Source of the DNA: Pseudofabraea citricarpa
Taxonomy: Eukaryota > Ascomycota > Leotiomycetes > Helotiales > Dermateaceae
DNA: 64,000 bases
Assembly (NCBI GenBank): GCA_029641185.1
Contig: JAPWGK010000022.1
Span: 721,826 to 785,825 of the forward strand
Reading direction: 5' to 3'
Below the pieces are notes generated by a model. The model was not told the DNA's origin. It saw only the letters and a program-made list of their open reading frames with translations, and did no database searches. Position 1 is the first letter of the stretch. Each line of letters opens with the position of its first letter. The position numbers were made by a program, and so were the translations under genes. This document shows, one piece after another, positions 34,869 through 46,900 of the stretch.

Positions 34869-36068
34869 ATGCCATCAGCAACACAGCCAATGAGGATACT
34901 CATCTCGCCATCGGGCTTCAAAGAGAGTCTTGATCCGGGACTAGCAGCCGATTGTATCGAAGAGGGCCTACTCCGAGTCTTACCAGATGCTATCATTCGC
35001 AAAGCACCACTTGTTGACGGCGGTGAAGGGTTTACTCGTGGATTAGTCGCTGTGACCAACGGCCATCTGCACACAATTTCAGTAACGGGGCCGGTTGGAG
35101 AGCCCGTCGACTCATTTTATGGATTCACAGGTACCGGCAACGACAATGCAGTAATTGAAATGGCGGCCGCAGCAGGATTGCGACTTGTGCCGAGAGATGC
35201 TCGTGACCCAGGAGTGACAACAACTTATGGTGTGGGAGAGCTTCTAGTCAAGGTTCTAGATGAAGGAGCGAAGGATATTCTCGTTGGTTGTGGCGATTCA
35301 GGAACCTGTGATGGTGGCGCTGGCATGCTTCAAGCACTTGGGGGTTGTCTCCTTGATGCCGAAGGCAACGAGCTACCCGAAGCCAGCGGTGGTCAAGATC
35401 TAGCGAGGGTTGCAGATATTGATCTAACAAAATTGCATCCACGTCTCAGGGAAGCCAAGATCCAAGTTGCTTGCAATTGGGACAACGTCCTTTGCGGCGA
35501 TAAAGGGGTTGCCCGAGTGTTCGGCCCGCAAAAGGGTGCCAGTGAGGAGCAGGTCGAAAGTCTTGCAGCCGCTCTCGATACATGGGCAGCAGTGGTCAAA
35601 GAGAAGCTCGACATCGACATAGCAAGTGCAGGAGGAAGTGGAGCATCTGGAGGCTTGGGTGCTGGGCTTTTGATCATCGGTGCAACTCTGCATCCGAGGT
35701 TTGACCTCATCATGGACTACATCAACCTGGACAGATTGATGGAGGATTGTGACCTTGTCATCACAGCGGAGGGTGGTATTGACAAACAGACACCCAATGG
35801 AAAGGTGCCAGCCGAGGTTGCAAAGCATGCAAAGGAGCACAATCTACCCGTCATAGCACTCGCTGGCAAGATTGGAACGGGAGCTGGGGCTAACTACTCT
35901 GCTGGAATCGATGCCTATGCTAGCATCATGCAAAAACCCATCTCTTTGGTGGACGCAATCGAAGACGCAGAGGCATTGTTGAAGGATTCAGCAGAGAGCG
36001 CAATTCGAATGATCATGGTTGGGCAGCAGCTTTCGATGGATTCTGACGGAAGCGACAGTAGTGATTGA
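34869..36068 (+). CDS. glycerate kinase, GlxK (type I) family
   Basis: Phosphorylates D-glycerate with ATP, probably to 2-phosphoglycerate as in bacterial GlxK enzymes, feeding glyoxylate or acid-sugar breakdown into glycolysis. It is a single exon of 399 aa. The start chosen is MPSATQPMRILISPSGFKES; an upstream in-frame ATG at 34734 would add 45 residues unlike the family. The conserved opening PSGFKESLDPGLAADCIEEG is followed by the motif PLVDGGEGFTRGLV. Then come IEMAAAAGLRLV, GCGDSGTCDGGAGMLQALGG, VFGPQKGAS, GASGGLGAGL, LVITAEGGIDKQTPNGKVP and ALAGKIG. These run in family order through both lobes. A short acidic Ser/Asp tail SDGSDSSD ends the protein. No targeting signal is seen. It may complement the galactonate dehydratase in sugar-acid use, but the genes are 19 kb apart. 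Confidence 0.93.
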   Translation: MPSATQPMRILISPSGFKESLDPGLAADCIEEGLLRVLPDAIIRKAPLVDGGEGFTRGLVAVTNGHLHTISVTGPVGEPVDSFYGFTGTGNDNAVIEMAAAAGLRLVPRDARDPGVTTTYGVGELLVKVLDEGAKDILVGCGDSGTCDGGAGMLQALGGCLLDAEGNELPEASGGQDLARVADIDLTKLHPRLREAKIQVACNWDNVLCGDKGVARVFGPQKGASEEQVESLAAALDTWAAVVKEKLDIDIASAGGSGASGGLGAGLLIIGATLHPRFDLIMDYINLDRLMEDCDLVITAEGGIDKQTPNGKVPAEVAKHAKEHNLPVIALAGKIGTGAGANYSAGIDAYASIMQKPISLVDAIEDAEALLKDSAESAIRMIMVGQQLSMDSDGSDSSD

Positions 36069-36995
36069 ATGACATACAGTAAATGAGTAATAGCTTGTTG
36101 AGTGAGACGTGGATTGATTCCCCATATGTTTAGCAGAAGATAGGTCCTTTTATCTTCTTTCTTTATTGCTTTCTTTTTTTTCATGGCAAGTTAAAGTCCA
36201 GCCCTGGTTTCTGATGGCGCTTTATGGCTTGAACCTTCCATTGACCAGTTAGTTTTTGTAGAAGGTAAAAGGAGAAAAGAAGAATTTCTCTTTGGATTTG
36301 TAGAATCTTTCTTAACTGTTCATTCAGGGGGATCTTGCGGGTCTAATAACATTCATGGCCCCGTCTTTCGGTTACCCGTAATTCATTGCAATGCGCCCCT
36401 ATGTATAAGCCTGGACCGCGGAGAGAGAAGGGGAACTGACGTATGGCAGGTTTGTATGTATGTGCTGTGTGCTATGTGCTGGCAGTATAACAAAGCTTAG
36501 CGATAGGACAAATATGGTGATCATTATGAATGTTTTATATCAGTTCAAACTATCTGGTGCTTTTAGACTTGAATGACAGGGACATATTCTAATTTTTGGC
36601 CGGGTTGAATTTGATGAACAATACTCGGAAAGTATAACATTTGATGCTTCTTAACCTTTCTACCCTGTCACTTGAGGGGATCGATCTAGTATTTGCTAAA
36701 AGGAGTCTATAGAATATATATAAATCTTCTGATTATCGTGTAAGTTTATATGTTCATAAGGTTAAATGCAGATAATTTAAGATAATGCCGACAGAACGGT
36801 CGATATTGCGAGTCGAACCAAATTTGTTTTATGAGAAGTATATTTTTAATTTAAGTTATGCAGAAACACAACCTATATCTTAAAATCTACCAATGCAAAT
36901 AATGATAATCAATGAAATTCTATATGCTAAAAACCAAATATTGTACAAGTCGCTAATTCTATGTGTTATAAATACAATCCCTTCCTTTCTATCAT
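36069..36995. other. intergenic, AT-rich, between convergent genes
   Basis: About 0.9 kb of 3' flanks. From 36500 to 36990 it is AT-rich with no recognisable element. A 64-codon open frame at 36893 lacks support. Confidence 0.6.
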
Positions 36996-38906
36996 TTATA
37001 ACATTAATACAGGCGCAGCTAGCTCAGTTGGTACAGAACCAACAAAGGCGCCGGGAACATAAGTTGTGCTTCCCTTTGCATCCGTGACCTGAACAAGGCC
37101 TGGAGCTCCGAAATTCCACGAGACTTGAGTAGCAACCAACAGCGAAGCAGTTCCGCTGATATCAGACTGAGGGAAAAATATTCCATTGCTGGTCAGGAGA
37201 GGATACTGGCTACCGGTGAATCCCATCATCTTGAGCAATTCGTAGGTTTTAGAGACCATGGCGAGGATAGAGCCATCGTCTGGGATGTCTGGGACGCCAG
37301 TCGCGAACCATTGCTCGATAAAGCTTATACCCTCAGCACCGAGCTCGACGGTCTCCTCGAGGGTTACCATAGCTTGGAGAGAAGTTCCTGTGGCGTCAAT
37401 CGTGACGTTTTGGAAATCGCCTTCGTTGCTCCAGCTAACGATGGAGTGGATTGGTCCTGCTTTAGGATACCAAGTCTTTCCGGCAACTGTATCACGGTCG
37501 GCTGATGTATAAATAAAAGAGTAATCACCCTTCTTCTCGCAGATATCAAAGAAGCGCTCGTATAAGTTCTCGGTTGTGTCGTTGGAAGATTGGAAAATGA
37601 CTTCGTCAGTGATGCTGCCGTAAAGACCCCAGAAGAAGTTCTTGTCGCTCTCTACATAGCGTGTATCAAGGTTGGCAAGGGTGCCAAAGACCGAGCGAGT
37701 GTATGGGGCATGGAGCATCCAGTCAGCACCTTGATCCACAAGTCCATCAACGTGGGGAAGATTGGCCCGCATGTCAAAAGTAGTCCAGTTCTTGTTCGTA
37801 GAGTGAACACTCAATGCCTCGCCAAGTCGGTTGAAAAGTTGGCTATCGCGAGCGATTGGCTCAGTTAAGGTGCTTGTAGTGTTGGTTCTGGTGCTGCCTG
37901 AACTGGTCTGGTTGCTCAGTGCTCGGTCGGTAAAGTAATATCGCTTGCTGTTGAGAGATTCCTTGTAGGTCCAAATACTTTGTACCCAGGCATCGCCTTC
38001 AAGGTCGTAAAGAGCACGTTCCAAGTCAGCGGCTGGAACGGTCTTGAGGTCATTGCTGCCAGCGAGTAAAGGCAAAGTGTCGCGGCTGGTGAGACCAAGG
38101 GGAACCACAACTTCATAAGCGGCACTGAAGATGTTGCTGAGAAGATCCAAAACCATTCCTTTGAGAGGCTTCTCTGCTGGGATGCTGAAACCATCAATCC
38201 AAAAGAGTGTCTTATTTGAATTGCGCATGGCACTCTCGAGTGAGGGGAGCGTCAAGTTAGAGATCAAGTAGCCGTCGAAGAATGGGTTGGGAAGACGCCC
38301 ATCATACCATCTGTAGGAGATGGCAGTAAACTCGGGGAAAGTCGCGGCATTCTCAGGAGTCATGAATAATTCTGTCAAATACCACTCGGCGCCATTGAGC
38401 TGTATTCGGCGATCACTGAATGCAGGCTTTTCGGTTGTCGGTGGAGATTGAGCAATAAGACGGAGACGGAGATAATCAGGCCCATCAAGGTATCCAGTGG
38501 CAGATGGTGTAGCAACTGACGAAGCTCGTGTGGATGTAACAATAACCACTGATGATGACTTAGTTGGCAAGGTCGAGGAGGACTGGACGGTGGTAGATTT
38601 GATTGAGATCACTGTCGACTTTTTGGTTGAGGCCACTGATGACTTTTTGGATATCACTACTGAAGATTTCTTTGTGGCGATCTTCGGAGTTTGACTGGTT
38701 GCCGGTTGCTTGGCTACGTTGGAAACCTTGGAGGTGACCACAGGTGCCTTGGCGGAAACCCTGGAGGTTTTAGGGGTAGCAGCATTGGCCTTTGTGGAAA
38801 GCCTGCTTGTGCTGCTACTACTAGACTGCTTGATTGCAGCACTCTCAACGCTTGAGATGACCGCAAGTGTCAGGAACGCATTACGGATGATATTTTTAAT
38901 ATGCAT
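36996..38906 (-). CDS. predicted secreted HET-domain-like protein
   Basis: A single-exon gene of 636 aa. It has a signal peptide (MHIKNIIRNAFLTLAVISSV, cleavage near Ala23), then about 110 residues of Ser/Thr/Lys-rich repeats of KKSSV/KSTVI type. The rest follows the order of the heterokaryon-incompatibility (HET) domain: FTAISYRW (193-200), ISNLTLPSLESAM, LFWIDGFSI (234-242), LLSNIFSAAYEVVVPLGL, AWVQSIWTYKE (306-316) and LDTRYVESDKNFFWGLYG (413-430). These correspond to the canonical ALSYVWG, L..AL, LWIDAICIN, IY..A..V..WLG, RVWTLQE and DPRDRVYALLG blocks. Seven N-glycosylation sequons (Asn 217, 231, 332, 342, 373, 442 and 500) fit passage through the secretory pathway. HET proteins are known as cytosolic self/non-self effectors, so this setting is odd. 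Function unknown; the HET call is by motif order only. Confidence 0.75.
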   Translation of the reverse strand: MHIKNIIRNAFLTLAVISSVESAAIKQSSSSSTSRLSTKANAATPKTSRVSAKAPVVTSKVSNVAKQPATSQTPKIATKKSSVVISKKSSVASTKKSTVISIKSTTVQSSSTLPTKSSSVVIVTSTRASSVATPSATGYLDGPDYLRLRLIAQSPPTTEKPAFSDRRIQLNGAEWYLTELFMTPENAATFPEFTAISYRWYDGRLPNPFFDGYLISNLTLPSLESAMRNSNKTLFWIDGFSIPAEKPLKGMVLDLLSNIFSAAYEVVVPLGLTSRDTLPLLAGSNDLKTVPAADLERALYDLEGDAWVQSIWTYKESLNSKRYYFTDRALSNQTSSGSTRTNTTSTLTEPIARDSQLFNRLGEALSVHSTNKNWTTFDMRANLPHVDGLVDQGADWMLHAPYTRSVFGTLANLDTRYVESDKNFFWGLYGSITDEVIFQSSNDTTENLYERFFDICEKKGDYSFIYTSADRDTVAGKTWYPKAGPIHSIVSWSNEGDFQNVTIDATGTSLQAMVTLEETVELGAEGISFIEQWFATGVPDIPDDGSILAMVSKTYELLKMMGFTGSQYPLLTSNGIFFPQSDISGTASLLVATQVSWNFGAPGLVQVTDAKGSTTYVPGAFVGSVPTELAAPVLML

Positions 38907-40996
38907 AACGCCGGTAGTAGATTCTCGGATGAGGGGATCTTTACTGGAAGTGACTGAAAGTAGATGTGTAAATAAATTGAATAGATAGCGAAATCTACTG
39001 TTAAATGAATGTGTGAGAAACTAGTGAAAGTCTCAAAAAGAACGTGGAAAAGAGTGAAAGTGTAAAAGATGCACAGAGGAGAGAACGAAGACCGTTGCAG
39101 TGAAGAATGAAGACTTCGACATCTCCCTGCTCTTTATACCTTCAGCTTTACTGCCATATTCTCCTTTCGTCTAGATAATCTCTTGCTCCCGTACCCTCGA
39201 CGCTCGAGTCTCAACCACTGATCCCTCTTTGCCTTGGCTATGCTCAGTTTCTACAGGTCACTTCATCCTCCGGAAAGAACGAGAGGATTGCTTCATCCTA
39301 AACTCTCATCGTCGTTTAACCAGCACTCAGTACTTGGGCACTTTTGGAAACCAGGCGTAGTCCAAGTTCAGGCCGGCCATTCGAATATCACTTCGGCGAT
39401 AATGTAAGTGGGCCTTTCTAAAAGTTACGCGAGGATGAAGAGCCAATGAAAGTATCAGACTTCAGGAGTCAAGCGCAGCCGTAGCGACTCGCCAAAGTTA
39501 CAAAAGGGACACTGCCGTTCAAGGGAGAACCCTCCTATCCAAAGTCCTGAAGTATCTCCACAATAATGAACTTAGGGCCAAGAGTCAACTGCTTCACCAT
39601 GAACCTCGTCATGATATTCTCCAATCGTTTCACTGTTGGAGAGTGAGTCTGAGAATATCACCCGGCTATACGGATTATTTCTTATTTGGTTTGACTAAGG
39701 TCTATTGGCATTACACACACTTACGCACAGTCGCATACGAAAACACCCCAAAGCAAGTCTCTTAAAAGTACTCCTATACCAATGATGCAATCTACCAATG
39801 CGATGCTATACGATTTTCTCGAGATATAGATCAGAATGGATGATCCGGAAACGCCGAACCGCGTGCTGTATTGTAATTAAAAAAAAAAAGAAAAAAAGTT
39901 GAATGAGGAGCTGTTGTGCATATTTGTTGAAAGAACTCGTGGTTGAAATGTCAACGCTGTTCAATGGAATGAGGGTCGCCATAGCTAGATCTGTGTTGTA
40001 AATCTAAACAGTTCGGAGTATAGGAAACATAGGTTAAACGCCCACGCCCACGCCCATCTGATCTGGCGAGTGGCCCACCCAGGATTCAAGCCGAAAGGGC
40101 ATCTCGACAAATTGACCTAAATTGGCTTTTTGGTGTGCTATGATTCATGACACCGTGTGGACTTACTTGGCTTGGAGACTGTGGTTCGTGCTCTAGGGAA
40201 TTTTAAGGCGGCTCGCTTCGTAACAGCCAGATTAAACGAACAATACCTAAGCCACCCTGTACACATGGTAAATTTAGGAGTATAGTTTATTATAACTAAA
40301 CAATCATGAGCAGATAAATTCTTTTGCTATAATATCCAGACTCTGTACCATTGTCTTTTTCTTCTCTAAGAATAGTTGTACTATAAGCTGTTGTCATGTT
40401 CATGACTTGGCAAAAGCTTCCATTTCGCACCGATATTTAAGCGACCCGCTTTGGCATCTTGGTCCGCTTCAAAACAAACTATTATAGAAAAGGCTAATCC
40501 GATTAGAACTCTAATTTTGGCATAAAATAATTGTTCAAGCTTCGGCTGCGTTTCACATATTTCAGATGATCACTCTGCAGCTGCGCCTCTGAGAGAATGG
40601 TACGCTCAGCGGACAACGGGATCATCGGTGACTACCATGAACGTGCACCCGATTTTCGCTCTACTTCCGACCAACCCCCTTACGACTGGTATAATAATAT
40701 TATACTGTATTTAAACATCTAATCCGTGGAAACCTTATGAAAAACTGTATATCTAGCTAATCAAAGTACAACGACCGAGCTTTAGAATCGTTTGATCGGT
40801 CCATCTCTTCACCCTAACTCCCCACCTATCCTAACTCCCCGGTGGTAGACGGTATGAGATATTAAAACCAGGACTTCTAATAGGAAGTACTCAACACCAC
40901 AAAGACGACGGAAAAGAAAGGAAGAAGTAGCACCAGATATGGTGGAAACAACAAGTATATCAGGTTGGTCTACACTCTACCACATGTCTATGAGTT
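38907..40996. other. intergenic upstream of the HET-like gene
   Basis: About 2.1 kb. It holds the HET-like promoter on the left and the 3' flank of the glucan synthase on the right. A short CGCCCA/CCCACG repeat lies near 40037-40057. An AT-rich patch covers about 40210-40580. No gene is supported. Confidence 0.55.
39132..39138 (-). promoter_or_regulatory. possible TATA box of the HET-like gene
   Basis: On the minus strand TATAAAG lies about 226 bp upstream of the start codon, followed by a purine-rich leader. Supported by motif and distance only. Confidence 0.4.
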
Positions 40997-43900
40997 TTAT
41001 GGCCTCCACAATTGCTCTCTCCTAAACCCCGAAAAGAACATTCCGCATACTAAAACCTGCAGGATGAAGATCAAAGAGAACCAGGGACCCGCAAACCTAA
41101 ACAAAAGACCCATTCTTTCGACCCCAGAAAGATTTGGAAACGTTAGTGATGGGGAAGGACCCACTGCCTTACCCAAAATAATTGCAATACTGCCAATAGC
41201 CTGTGCACAAGCCAAGACGAAAGTATTATGGTGACGGGTGAGTGTTTGCAGCAGGATAATCCCGATACCTAGTCCTTGAATATTGTCCAAAAGACCTAGC
41301 CAAAGCCAGAGCCCTCTTGTAGCAAAGGACGAACCAACTGAGCCCCCTCCTACCCATGGCAGGTAAGTTCCCAGCCTGCTCGTAGCCCAGAGTATTTGTC
41401 CCCATCGCGGTGCAGCAAGTCCCATGGCAAAAATAGGCAATACCCAGCTGTGATTCTTGCTGATTTTGCTGAATAAGAGAAGTAGTGACCCCCAAACCAT
41501 AACCAGGAATATTAGAATAAGTATCGCAGTTTGCAGCGGACTGATTGCCGTGCTACTCCACAAAAACGACCAATTACTTCCATGAACAGGCGATAGGAAT
41601 AAGTTTTGGACGACGACCATGAAGAGAAACCACTGCTAAAATCAGCTAGTTTTCTTGAAAAACGTACGATAGAACTTACGAATATAGTACTTCGCCCTTT
41701 GAGCGACGCATTGAATGCCGGCATGCTCGGCGGCAAGGTTCGATAACAGCTCGGCAGTCCCCGAAATAAAGCCATGCCAACAAGGCTGAGAAAGGCCGCC
41801 AGTGGCATGGTGACCAATGGTAGCCACCATGTTAGATCCGAACCATCGAGAGATAGATGCGAAAGCTCAACCGCGGGAGGACGTGATCCGACATACCACA
41901 GGCCGGCGACATAGATTTGTTGAACGCCGTGGATAATACAAGCACGGAAAACCCAATCCGAAACTTGGCAGCCTATCTCGTGACCAAAGTTCTCAGTCAG
42001 AAAGAATGATGTGCTTGATGCTGCACTTGTGTAAAGAAACGCTGCAAAATTGCTGACAAAGGTTCGATTTTGTGAGAAGTATGAGATCTCGGCAAGTCCC
42101 ATGAAGAAGAATGCGGCACCGTAAATAAAGAACGGTGGACAGAGTACCCATATAACCTCGGCATGTCGATATATCCTCCACCAGATGACGGTGGAAATGC
42201 AATATGTTACTGCCAGACCGTAGAGCCTTGAAGCCCGCAAATCGTATGGATCGGAGAGAATAGAAATTCTACAGGACTCCCCCCCTAGTATTTGGCCCTA
42301 TAATGGGGTTAGCATAAACTTAGCATGAAGGATGTAGCTAGAATTATTACTAAAGATAGTAGGATCGTGTAAATTGGCCAATCCCCAAATTTATACAACA
42401 AAAGCTGGGAAAGAGGGGTTTCCATCTTCTTGGATCTCCAGACATCCTGTTTTTCATCAATAAATGACTGAACTGGAGTAAAACGATCTCTAGCTTTCGG
42501 GCGGATTATATCAAGACATAGACGGAAAAGATATAATTTCCCCAACCCTGGGGATAAGCCAACCTTCCGACTATAGCAGGTATTGAACCAAAGTTTCTGA
42601 CATTGTGTGAGGTAAAATTCAACAGACAACTCATCTTTGGATGTTGCTGCAGTTAATCGCAGTAAGCTCTGTTCAAATGCGCGTATAGAAGTTTCGTCTT
42701 CATCAGTAAAGACGTCCTCAACGGTTTGCAGCAGAAAGCTCTCACGAAGCCTTGAAACCTTTGATAAACTAAGATCGGTAGGTTTATAACCTTCATACCA
42801 GCGTGGTGAGCTCAAACCACTTGCATGAAGTCGGGATTGGTCGTCTTTTCTTGATTTATTTGCTGGAGTAAGCCACGATGAAAATGGGGCTAAACTAGCA
42901 ACCTCCAGCTCTTTTTTCTCGGTCTCGTGATAACTCTCATCTTTCTCCAAGCATTGATGGAATTTTGAGATTGCAGTAGAGCGTAAAGAATCTACTTCCA
43001 CAGCCCAGCGCTGGACAGGGAATCTCTGGGTTTGACCCTTGGCTCTTAACGCCGAGCGTAGTTGGGGTCTTGAATTGAGAGCAGCTAGTATACATCATTA
43101 GCGGTTCATTGGCAATAAACTTAACTATTTTACCTCTACAAGCTGCCTCAAACTGTGAAATAAGATGTGCTGTTGTTGAACTTTCTACACTGTACCACCT
43201 GTAATTTGTTGGTTAGCTATGCTCGCTTACAATGCCGATGAACTCACCATCCAGGCATGTCTCCCAATCCACCAATTCGTGCTATAGAATGTCAGTCGCA
43301 TTCAATTGGAAAGTATTAATTGTAACATACATCCTATACAAAGAGCCCCTTTGCGTCCGAACTCTACTTGAACAAGTCCTGGATGGTTGTTAGCAGATTA
43401 ACGGCGACTGAATTATATTGATTGAAACTTACCGAAAGGTTCATCGCGGGAAGGAATTAAGACAAAGTCAGCGCCTCTTAGAAACGAGTTAGCATGCAAC
43501 AATTGCAAGCCATGGGATTTATACGTACTCATGCATAAATTCGGGAATGGCTATGAATTCAGTCTTAGCAAATACCCTTCTAGGGTATAACTGCTTCAGT
43601 CTTTCAAACTTTAATGCTGAAAAGCGCCCGAGGAGATCCACAACAGGTCCAGCAGCAATAATTTGAACACTTGGGTACTCATCCAAAAGAATGGGCGCGA
43701 GATCAGCGATTATATCGATGCCTTTCTGTGCTGACCAGCGACCCACAAATACCAAAACCTCAGCCTCTGCATTAACCTCCAAATCCGCCCACCGCTGAAG
43801 TTTCTCTTTTCTATTAAGTCTTAACATTGAAATTTTCCATAAGATCAAATGAAAAAAATACTTACGCTACAGCGCGGTCATCTGAAATTGGCAGAAATGA

Positions 43901-46900
43901 GACACTGCTGGTAACCTGAACTTTTTCTTTACTGAGTGGTTCGAAGAACGCTGCTGTGTCAGAAGGGTCAGGGTTAGGCAGTCCTTGGATTTTGCTCAGC
44001 CCCCAAAAAATAGGATACCGAGCCCTGCTACGTTCACCATATTCTTTCGAAACTCCCACGACCCCAGTCCCATCTTGATACTGTTGTATGTAAGATGAGG
44101 CAGCGTAGAGAAGGTTGAAAGCACTGCCGCACTTTACATACGCAAGACATGCCTCTTGAGAAATGTTGAAAATTGAGCATACTTCCTCCGTCTCCGCAGC
44201 GTTTCGAAGGGGCCACTGGCCTTGAAAATCGGCATTGTGAAGCGTGAGACATATTGGAATCTTCATTGGAAGACGGTATATGGGGGCCCTGGTTTTAAAA
44301 TTAGCTGGAATATTGCTTGAGGAGACAGGTAATTACAATGCCCCGTGAAAATCATTGATATGATATACGTCAACAGGGAATCTTCCCATCACTTTTGCAA
44401 TTGCTTGATTCCAGGCCGAATAAAACACAGCACTCTCCAAATCATCCGCTCGGACTAAAGAAAATATTAGTTTACAGGTAGCGGGATTAGCTAGGGGTTT
44501 TCATACTCGGGTATGGTCGAGCTTGGCTCTGCGACCGGAATAAAGGCGCATCTAGTATAACGTATGTGATGTTACCGATCTTTAAGTACCAGACCTGGAT
44601 GGAGAAATAGTTGCCGCAAACCACAATACTGATGGGATCAGCAGATTCACAGCTTGGATACTCAATCCCACTCAGCTTTGGCACAACTTCAATCGAGTCA
44701 GCTAACATTGATAGAAAGTAGACAGAGAATACAGACCCCATATCATGTCATCATCTGGAAAACTGGTGGCAAATAACTTGGCTATTACACCTAGCCCACT
44801 GTCAGATATCAGCCTGAATACTTGTAGAATTAAACTAATGTGCATTACCCTATTTTGACTTCGATATTCCCTATAAAACCTGGTATCAGCGAATACCTCA
44901 ATATTGAAAACAGGCAGACTTACAGCGTGGTATTGAGTACTCAAGAGTAGCAATAAGAACGGTTCGCCTGGAATGTTTGAGGTGCCGATCGTCGTAAACA
45001 AGTACAGAATCTGTATTTACTTGCGGATAAAGTCGATTTTTGCCCAGAGAAAAGAGATGCTCTAACCATAGCCCGAACCCGTTCCATATAGGCCCAGATG
45101 TGGTCTTTTTCTCTAACCCATGCAAAATAACCTAGAAGCATCAGATCATGACCAGCACGCGGCGAGAGGCCACCCACCTTGTAGAATATTGTTCTGAACG
45201 TCATAACCGCGAGAGTCCCAAGGATTACTGGAAGCAATAGAAGCACAAAGAATACTTGCATCTGGAAATCTCTTGATCCGATGGCTTTGAGACCATATTT
45301 GAGAGTTCCATCGTTGACCTCCAGCTGCCAAGAAAGGTGTGGGGCTTTTGGGCCGTGTTCGATCATGATAACATTCGTCGCAAACGACTCGGGAGGGATT
45401 CGATCGAGCACGCCATCTTTATTATGGTCGCCATAAATGATACTTCTATCAGGCTTTCCTTTTTTGTCCAAGCCCACTAGATGTGCATTAGCATAGGTGG
45501 TTAACAACACACTATTTCGGACATACTTACAAATGTTCAAGACGAAACTCGACGGCCATTCATCCATATATGGATAAACCCAGGTACCATCATACTGTTG
45601 TTTCATCCCCGAGCTTCCAAAATAGCCATCATAGCCAAACATGTTAAAGCGACCTTGAGGGTAGATATGAGGAAGTCTCTTACTGGGCTGTGGTTCCAGT
45701 GAAGATTCTAAGTCACCATGCTGGACGTGACTGCTTGAACCAGCGAGCTTGCTCCAATACTCAATGACTACATGGCCTCCTGGACTGATGCCACGTTTGC
45801 TACTTGATTTGTCAATTTGAGTCTTGCCACCAACGTAAGGCTGCCAATTGCTATAATGAACACCCCAATCTGTAGAGAACCTGAATGAATCGGCACCACT
45901 CGCTTTATGCGAGATGAATAGGCCACCATCTTCACTTTGCTGTAATAAGCCTTGAGTGTAATTGGCGCTTGAGAATACCACAGGGTTATCCTGCTTACCA
46001 ATTCGCAGCAAGAAATGATCTTTTGCCATTGTCCACGAATCGCTATTGACGCTAGATGCGTTATCAACAGTTAAGCGATGAACTCCAGGATATACATTGT
46101 GCAAAGTGGCTGAAAAGAACCAAACGCCTTCGGGTTCTGGAGCAAGGATAGTTGGAACTCGTTTGCGCGCCTCCAACTTCCCACATTTTATGGTTCTTGC
46201 ATCAATAAATGCTCCTCCCTTGTTTTCTGTTTTGGATCGAATTGACAGCGACTCAGTAACAGAGTTGCAATCCATTTGAGTAGAGAAGTGCAATTCAACA
46301 TCGACTAATTCGGGACCATCTCCAAATGCCAAAATACGCGAATCATGGCCTGGAGAGAAATGCGTGATGGATGGCATTGGAACTAAGAATCTTTCCTTCG
46401 GGACTAAAGCCATGAATGCAAATAATGGGAGCGAAAGTTGTGGGAGACAACCATAGGATCCAACCTGATTTGAAAGCTTTAAAGATTCGATTTTATATTC
46501 CTGATAGGGGAAAAACAGGTTTTTGGCAACTGTTCCTGGAGGAAAAGGGGAGATGATAGCATACTCAGACTCACAGCCATATTCGTACTCAACCGGCTCA
46601 TGTTCGTTGGAGTACAGGAGCCAGACAGCCTGGTTCCCATATTTCGAATTGCTAAAATCTTGAAGACCTTCAAGTGGACGACGAACTCCCGACCATAAAC
46701 CCGTTTCAATATATGGATTCTTTGAGCCTGGCATGAATACATTATGTGTGTTGACAGATATTGGCTGAATATCAAATCCATCTCTGAGCGACGGTATCTG
46801 TTTTTGCACTATTATGTTCAGCATGATCCCCAAATCGCTCACCAAACATCGTAACTGTCATGGCGAAGAAGAATATACGTACAAGAGAACATGTGTTTGA

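Noticed and set aside
37014..37060. A-box-like sequence TAGCTCAGTTGGTACAG suggesting a tRNA
   Set aside because: It lies antisense within the 3' end of the HET-like coding region, and neither a B-box nor a cloverleaf follows.
44702..44736. A 35-nt intron in the glucan synthase
   Set aside because: An acceptor 15 nt further gives a 50-nt intron and the expected IWVVPKL sequence.
46855..46882. A 28-nt intron in the glucan synthase
   Set aside because: Too short for fungal splicing; a 74-nt intron to 46809 gives the conserved [11 protein letters not shown] in frame.
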